Source: Lathyrus oleraceus (Eukaryota > Streptophyta > Magnoliopsida > Fabales > Fabaceae). From it: a stretch of DNA of 64,000 nucleotides. The number at the start of each line of letters is the position of its first letter. Position 1 is the first letter of the stretch. Position numbers and translations under genes: made by a program. Where the stretch lies: positions 439,772,351 to 439,836,350 of the forward strand of contig NC_066580.1 in the NCBI RefSeq assembly GCF_024323335.1. The letters run 5' to 3'. The notes beneath the pieces were generated by a model that saw nothing but the letters and a program-made list of their open reading frames with translations, was not told the DNA's origin and did no database searches. Below, piece after piece: positions 60,021 to 64,000 of the stretch.

Positions 60021-61189
60021 ATGGCACAGATGAGGGAATACGAAATAGTGTTCAGAAACGAAGAACCAGGTGAATTGCAGAAAGAGATGTACACGGCTTT
60101 AAGCGCAAGAAAAATAGAATCAATAAGGTATGCCGATGAACCCTACTTATTTGCCTTAGGAATTTTAGATAGTGTTAACTATATGCTAGACACTTTAAAT
60201 TTAAATTATTTCCTATCTCTTAAGGACTCTGTCTATGCTCAATTAACACTAGAATTTCTAAGTTCGTTAATTTTTAGTCCCACACCCAACACAAATTATT
60301 CCAGTGGGACTGTCCAATTTCGTTTGTTCAACATTGAATATGCTCTTACATTTTCCCAACTAGCGAACTTGCTACAGTTTCCCCATGGGGACAACATAGT
60401 AAGTGAGGTCCCAGATACTGAGGGTTGACAACGCGCCTTTTAACCATTTTGGAGGGCAATAACGAGTACAGTAACCCATAGTTTTGAGGAAAACAGAGTC
60501 ACTTTAATTCAAAACCCGGCTATTCGATATTTCCGCCAAATATTGGCGTCCACCATTTTTGGCCGAGCAAACTCTAACAAGGTGAAAGAAAAAGAACTCT
60601 TTTATTTGTTTGCCACTTTTCTGCCACAAAAAGTGAATATCGTCCATTTTATGTTCTCTCACATGCATGTCATTGTCAATGCGAAGAGAGGGCCGATTAT
60701 TTTTGGAGGTTTAATAACCTCCATAGCCAGATTCCTAGGACTCGAAAAAAATTCTCCCAACTAAACCCACTCCCGCATCATGCCATTGACATTGACATGG
60801 CGAGGAGCATGAAATTGGTAAAACGAAGGAGAGACGGTAAGTTTAATCTAATAATTGCAAATAATGTGTTACAAGATTTCATCCTCCCAAATCCAACTCG
60901 CACAGATGTGTGTAACCTATAAAATTATTTTTATATTAATGATCTGGTGCCTAACCAGGTCCCCATGCACACCAACGAGGATTATATTCCGGAGCAAGCT
61001 ACTCCCGCTACTGACCCACACACCACACATATGCCATCTGAAAATGTTACAGCCATATCCTCCAACCAAAGACCCAGAAGAAGAAATGTGGCACCTACCA
61101 CTCTTGATGAAATATATGTTGAACTGCTGCAGCGTAGCGAACTAGACGCTCAGTGCGACCTGCAAATCCAAAACATGGAAGCTCAATAA
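60021..61189 (+). pseudogene. Athila-type 3' ORF, copy B (stops and frameshift)
   Basis: Diverged second copy of the 58089-59282 protein. The ATG is at 60021 (MAQMREYEIVFRNEEPGELQ). Corresponding blocks: LTLEFLSSLIFSPTPNTNYS, FRLFNIEYALTFSQLANLL, KELFYLFATFLPQKVNIVHF and GPIIFGGLITSIARFLGLEK. A TGA at 60426-60428, a stop at 60762-60764 and others near 60920 interrupt it, and a frame change lies between 60764 and 60947. The final part (60947-61189) is proline/threonine-rich, then helical (LDEIYVELLQRSELDAQCDL). The sequence is far from copy A, so the duplication is old or the two came from different elements. Confidence 0.78.
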
Positions 61190-62412
61190 ACAAAAATGCT
61201 GCAAATACTTCTCCAGATGCAGCATGATCAACATGACTATGCTTTCAGAACCAAATAGAACATGTTTGGCTTGATCGATGAAATGGAAACATTGATAGTG
61301 AGTGTGGAAGATCTACAAGACTATACGCCACCTCACTAGCCAAGAAATAGCGGACGTGCACGTACATGTGGCAGAAGGCGCCAATAGCAGACTACCCAGG
61401 TTCTACCTTTCTTTCCTATCTTATATCATTGCATTAGGGACAATGCAAGCTTTACCGCTTTTATTTATCATTTCTAGGTAGATTTAAATTATTGTTATTT
61501 TATTTTTGTTATGTGTCAGTCGAGTCAAATATCAATGTGTTGTAGAGTCTTTATGCATGGTTTTCGAATTCACCCGTTTGCTTAAGCCATACAAAACTTT
61601 TTTGCAAAAATCTAGACTTAGAGATACATTATATCTTTTGAAAATTCTAACCTAAAAATAAAAATGAGTTTGAATTGTAGAGATTTGGAAAAACATTACA
61701 AGATCGGTATCGTTGTAACACCTTAAATCTCCCAAGTATAAGATCAATTTGAGTACTTGTCATGCCATAGCCTTAAATTCTAACCTTTAATATTCCTTAA
61801 GTATTTTATCTAGCAGTCAACACCATCCTAAGCACACACTATGCAAGAAGTCGATGCAAATAAGTGTATGATCTCAAGCTTAAAAGAAGAAAATATTACG
61901 AAATGTATGAAAAATATTGTCCCTTCTAAGTTAGGTGACCCTCACCCGGTGATTTAGCCCAACGGTATAACCATCTTTACTGTTATTTGAGCCAAAGTGC
62001 AAAAGAAAGAAAGAAATAATGATGAGATCATAGTCACTAACAGATTATCTTACTATGAATGTGAAAGGATAACAGGCTTAATGTGATTGCGCCAGAATGA
62101 AAAAAGGATAATGAGAAGGATCGGTAAGCTAAGCTTAGGCATGACAACATGATTCAGATTAGTTTGTATATGGGGAGACTTATGGTTGCACTATTGTGAC
62201 TATGTGTTCCAACGATACCCTTGGTGTGGAAGTGAGTACCTGTTAATGCAATTTTTTACCAAAGTAGATTTTATAGACTAGAATGAGTATTCGAATGCAA
62301 CTGTGTCTTTTACGGGTCTTGATACTTTATGCTGCAAAAATATTACTAAACTTTTTATTCATATACGCAGCATTTGCTTGAGGACAAGCAAAGGTTTAAG
62401 TATGGGGGAGTT
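61190..62412 (+). other. Athila 3' region with two hairpins and polypurine tract
   Basis: No gene is seen beyond a faint continuation of copy B to about 61340. TTGCATT/AATGCAA (61429-61448, loop AGGGAC) and TTTGCTTG/CAAGCAAA (62373-62392, loop AGGA) are perfect hairpins. TATGGGGGAGTT (62401-62412) abuts the 3' LTR and is the likely plus-strand primer. Between them the sequence is AT-rich and unremarkable. Confidence 0.75.
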
Positions 62413-63886
62413 TGATAACGCGAAAACGTATCATATATTTGGATTCATATGCATTGCTTTTTACTTGATTAACACTTATTATTACGCAGTATTTTATGTT
62501 TATTGCAGGTATTTATCGAATAAAAGATGTATAAGCAAGCAAAGTGAAAAATAGCAAAAAGGAAAGAAAATGGAGAAAAATATAGAGCATGGGGCCCACC
62601 ACACCAAATGGGCATGTGGCGCCCACCACTTGGATATGTGGCACCCTCCACATGACCTAAAGGGAGTGGTGGGGTCCACCACAAAGCAAGGAAATGGTGG
62701 CACCCACCCCTCAAAAGGTGGCGCTCGCCACGAAGATCGAACTAGGGTTTTGGCAACCGCCACAAACCGGTCTCCCCTATTTTCTCCACACCTTTTTAGC
62801 CATGACCTTCCCAATTTTAGCCATGACGTCCACTCACCTTTTCAACCAACGAATGCTACAATCTAAGGAAGTGGAAAGTATATAAAGGAGGGTCGTCTCT
62901 CTTTTCAAGGGTGCATTTTTTCAGGCAGATTTTTTTGGTTAGTTTTCTTAGGCAGTTTCTTACTTTGTAAAAGCAATAGATTCTCCACATCAGGGACTAC
63001 TGCAATTTATTATTTACGCATTTGAATTCGATTGTAACGGTGTACTGAATTGCCAAAGCTTGTCGACATTGTTTAATTTAAAGAATCAGGATTCGTTTCA
63101 AGTTCTCGATTTGTATTCCAGGTTTTATTTTAATTCTCATTTTACTTATTTATGCCTTATTGTATGTTTGATTTTCTGAATACCATTTCTGTTATCGGAT
63201 CCATGTTCGGCTAAACCCCTAGGTATCAGTATATAAAGACCGTCAAAACAACGGGATTCGTGAATAATTGGTGTCGGCTTTTATAAAACTTATTTTTCCG
63301 GTTTTAGTTTCTGTTTTATTCAAAACTATTTTTCATACGAGAGTACAAAACAAACAAAGGTTACGGTCAATAAGAACGAGAGTTTGAGATTTTAACCAGA
63401 TAGCTGAAACTAGGCATTAATCCTAAACACTGCGATAGCGCTTTAGGATTAATTAGACTTTATTCATATTCAAAAATTACTTTTAAGTTCATAATGAGAC
63501 CGCGAGAGCCAAGCATTCTGGTTTAAGAGTATGGTCAGAGTCAATAAAACGAGAGTGTGAGACTAAGTTCTTTTTATAAATAATTTCTACAGAAGAATAT
63601 TTTGATCTTTAAGATTACACCAACACTTTATCGAATCCCCGAAGTTTGATTCGTTACATACCGATATCCCTCTATCAAATATCTTTATTAATCTTCTATT
63701 TACGTTATAGTTATTTCTCTTCATCCCTCCAATCTTAGAATGATCATCAGCCTTAGATTTACATAGTAACATTAGATAACGATATGTTCTACTATTAGTT
63801 CTTGTGGGTTCGATAATCTTTAAAACTACGTGATACGACTGTGCACTTGCAGTCATGATTCCCATAGACTTACTAAGTCACGATCA
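62413..63886 (+). repeat. Athila LTR shared by two tandem units
   Basis: It begins TGATAACGCGAAAACG and ends about CACGATCA, 1474 bp. It retains about 50 bp that the left LTR lost (about 63243-63295). TATA box at 62879-62887. Confidence 0.92.
62879..62887 (+). promoter_or_regulatory. TATA box of the right Athila LTR
   Basis: TATATAAAG followed by GAGGGTCG, as at 45614-45622. Confidence 0.6.
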
Positions 63887-64000
63887 AGTTTTTGGCGCCG
63901 TTGCCGGGGACTAATTTAGTTGATATCGTAACTCCAATGTTGCTCAGTATAGATTAAGGCAAACAATTCTATTTCCCTTTCTAATCTATCGAGTGTATGC
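63887..64000 (+). mobile_element. Start of a second Athila internal region (primer site, gag leader, gag ATG)
   Basis: The primer site TGGCGCCGTTGCCGGGGA (63893-63910) is a perfect tRNA-Asp-type site. The next 86 bp match 46600-46685 closely, and the gag ATG stands at 63997-63999, cut by the window end. Confidence 0.92.

Larger units (their letters stand above)
45137..63886 (+). mobile_element. Athila-type Ty3/gypsy element with nested solo LTR, first unit of a tandem array
   Basis: Order: LTR (45137-46575), primer site of tRNA-Asp type, gag, protease, RT, RNase H, integrase, two 3' ORFs, polypurine tract and LTR (62413-63886). The gag is split by a 5.85 kb Ogre-type solo LTR. The 3' ORF family, the primer site and the hairpin plus GGGGGAG stretch before the 3' LTR are typical of Athila elements. 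All coding parts are broken. A second primer site and gag leader follow the right LTR, so the locus continues as LTR-internal-LTR-internal. Confidence 0.92.

Overview
The window is a block of nested LTR retrotransposons from a large, repeat-rich plant genome. The elements, including Ogre/Tat-type Ty3/gypsy copies with a pol intron, an extra 5' ORF and LTRs up to about 5.8 kb, plus an Athila-type element, point to a legume of the pea/vetch/lentil tribe (Fabeae). That taxonomic call is inference from element families; no host gene is recognisable. Only about 1.7 kb (34549-35643 and 44550-45136) is not assigned to a transposable element.

Left half (1-34548), a three-level nest. Element 3 (plus strand, 25314 to about 31725) is the oldest: an Ogre-type gag-pro/pol remnant with more than a dozen stops and frameshifts. 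Element 1 (minus strand, from beyond the left edge to 25313) inserted into the gag-pro region of element 3. It carries an extra ORF1, gag, protease, a pol intron, RT/RNase H and a 5' LTR of about 4.9 kb. Element 2 (plus strand, 9155-21455) then inserted into that 5' LTR, with a clean GACTC target duplication. It is complete from LTR to LTR (12.3 kb) but lacks its protease domain, and it is the youngest. Element 3 runs at its 3' end into a truncated, inverted Ogre-type LTR (about 31726-34548).

Middle (34549-45136). Unassigned AT-rich DNA holds three solo LTRs. A gypsy-like LTR (35644-39851) is itself split by a probable copia-type solo LTR (37711-39058). An Ogre-type solo LTR (39856-44544) landed exactly on the target duplication of the first. 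A (TA)43 microsatellite follows.

Right part (45137-64000). An Athila-type element with broken gag, protease, RT, RNase H and integrase is followed by two diverged tandem copies of an Athila-type 3' ORF. A 5.85 kb Ogre-type solo LTR sits inside its gag. Its 3' LTR is followed directly by a second, perfect primer binding site and the start of another internal region, so the locus is a tandem LTR-internal-LTR-internal array.

The most interesting signals are not genes. They are (i) a series of two-helix RNA hairpins with changing but still complementary stems, directly after the pol stop in two Ogre-type elements; (ii) a second covarying hairpin behind a TACGTAGGCA motif in the Ogre-type LTRs; (iii) a primer-binding-site-like copy inside each complete Ogre-type LTR; (iv) a leader of about 640 bp that is nearly identical between two elements with unrelated LTRs; and (v) an LTR-like promoter segment in front of the second Athila 3' ORF.
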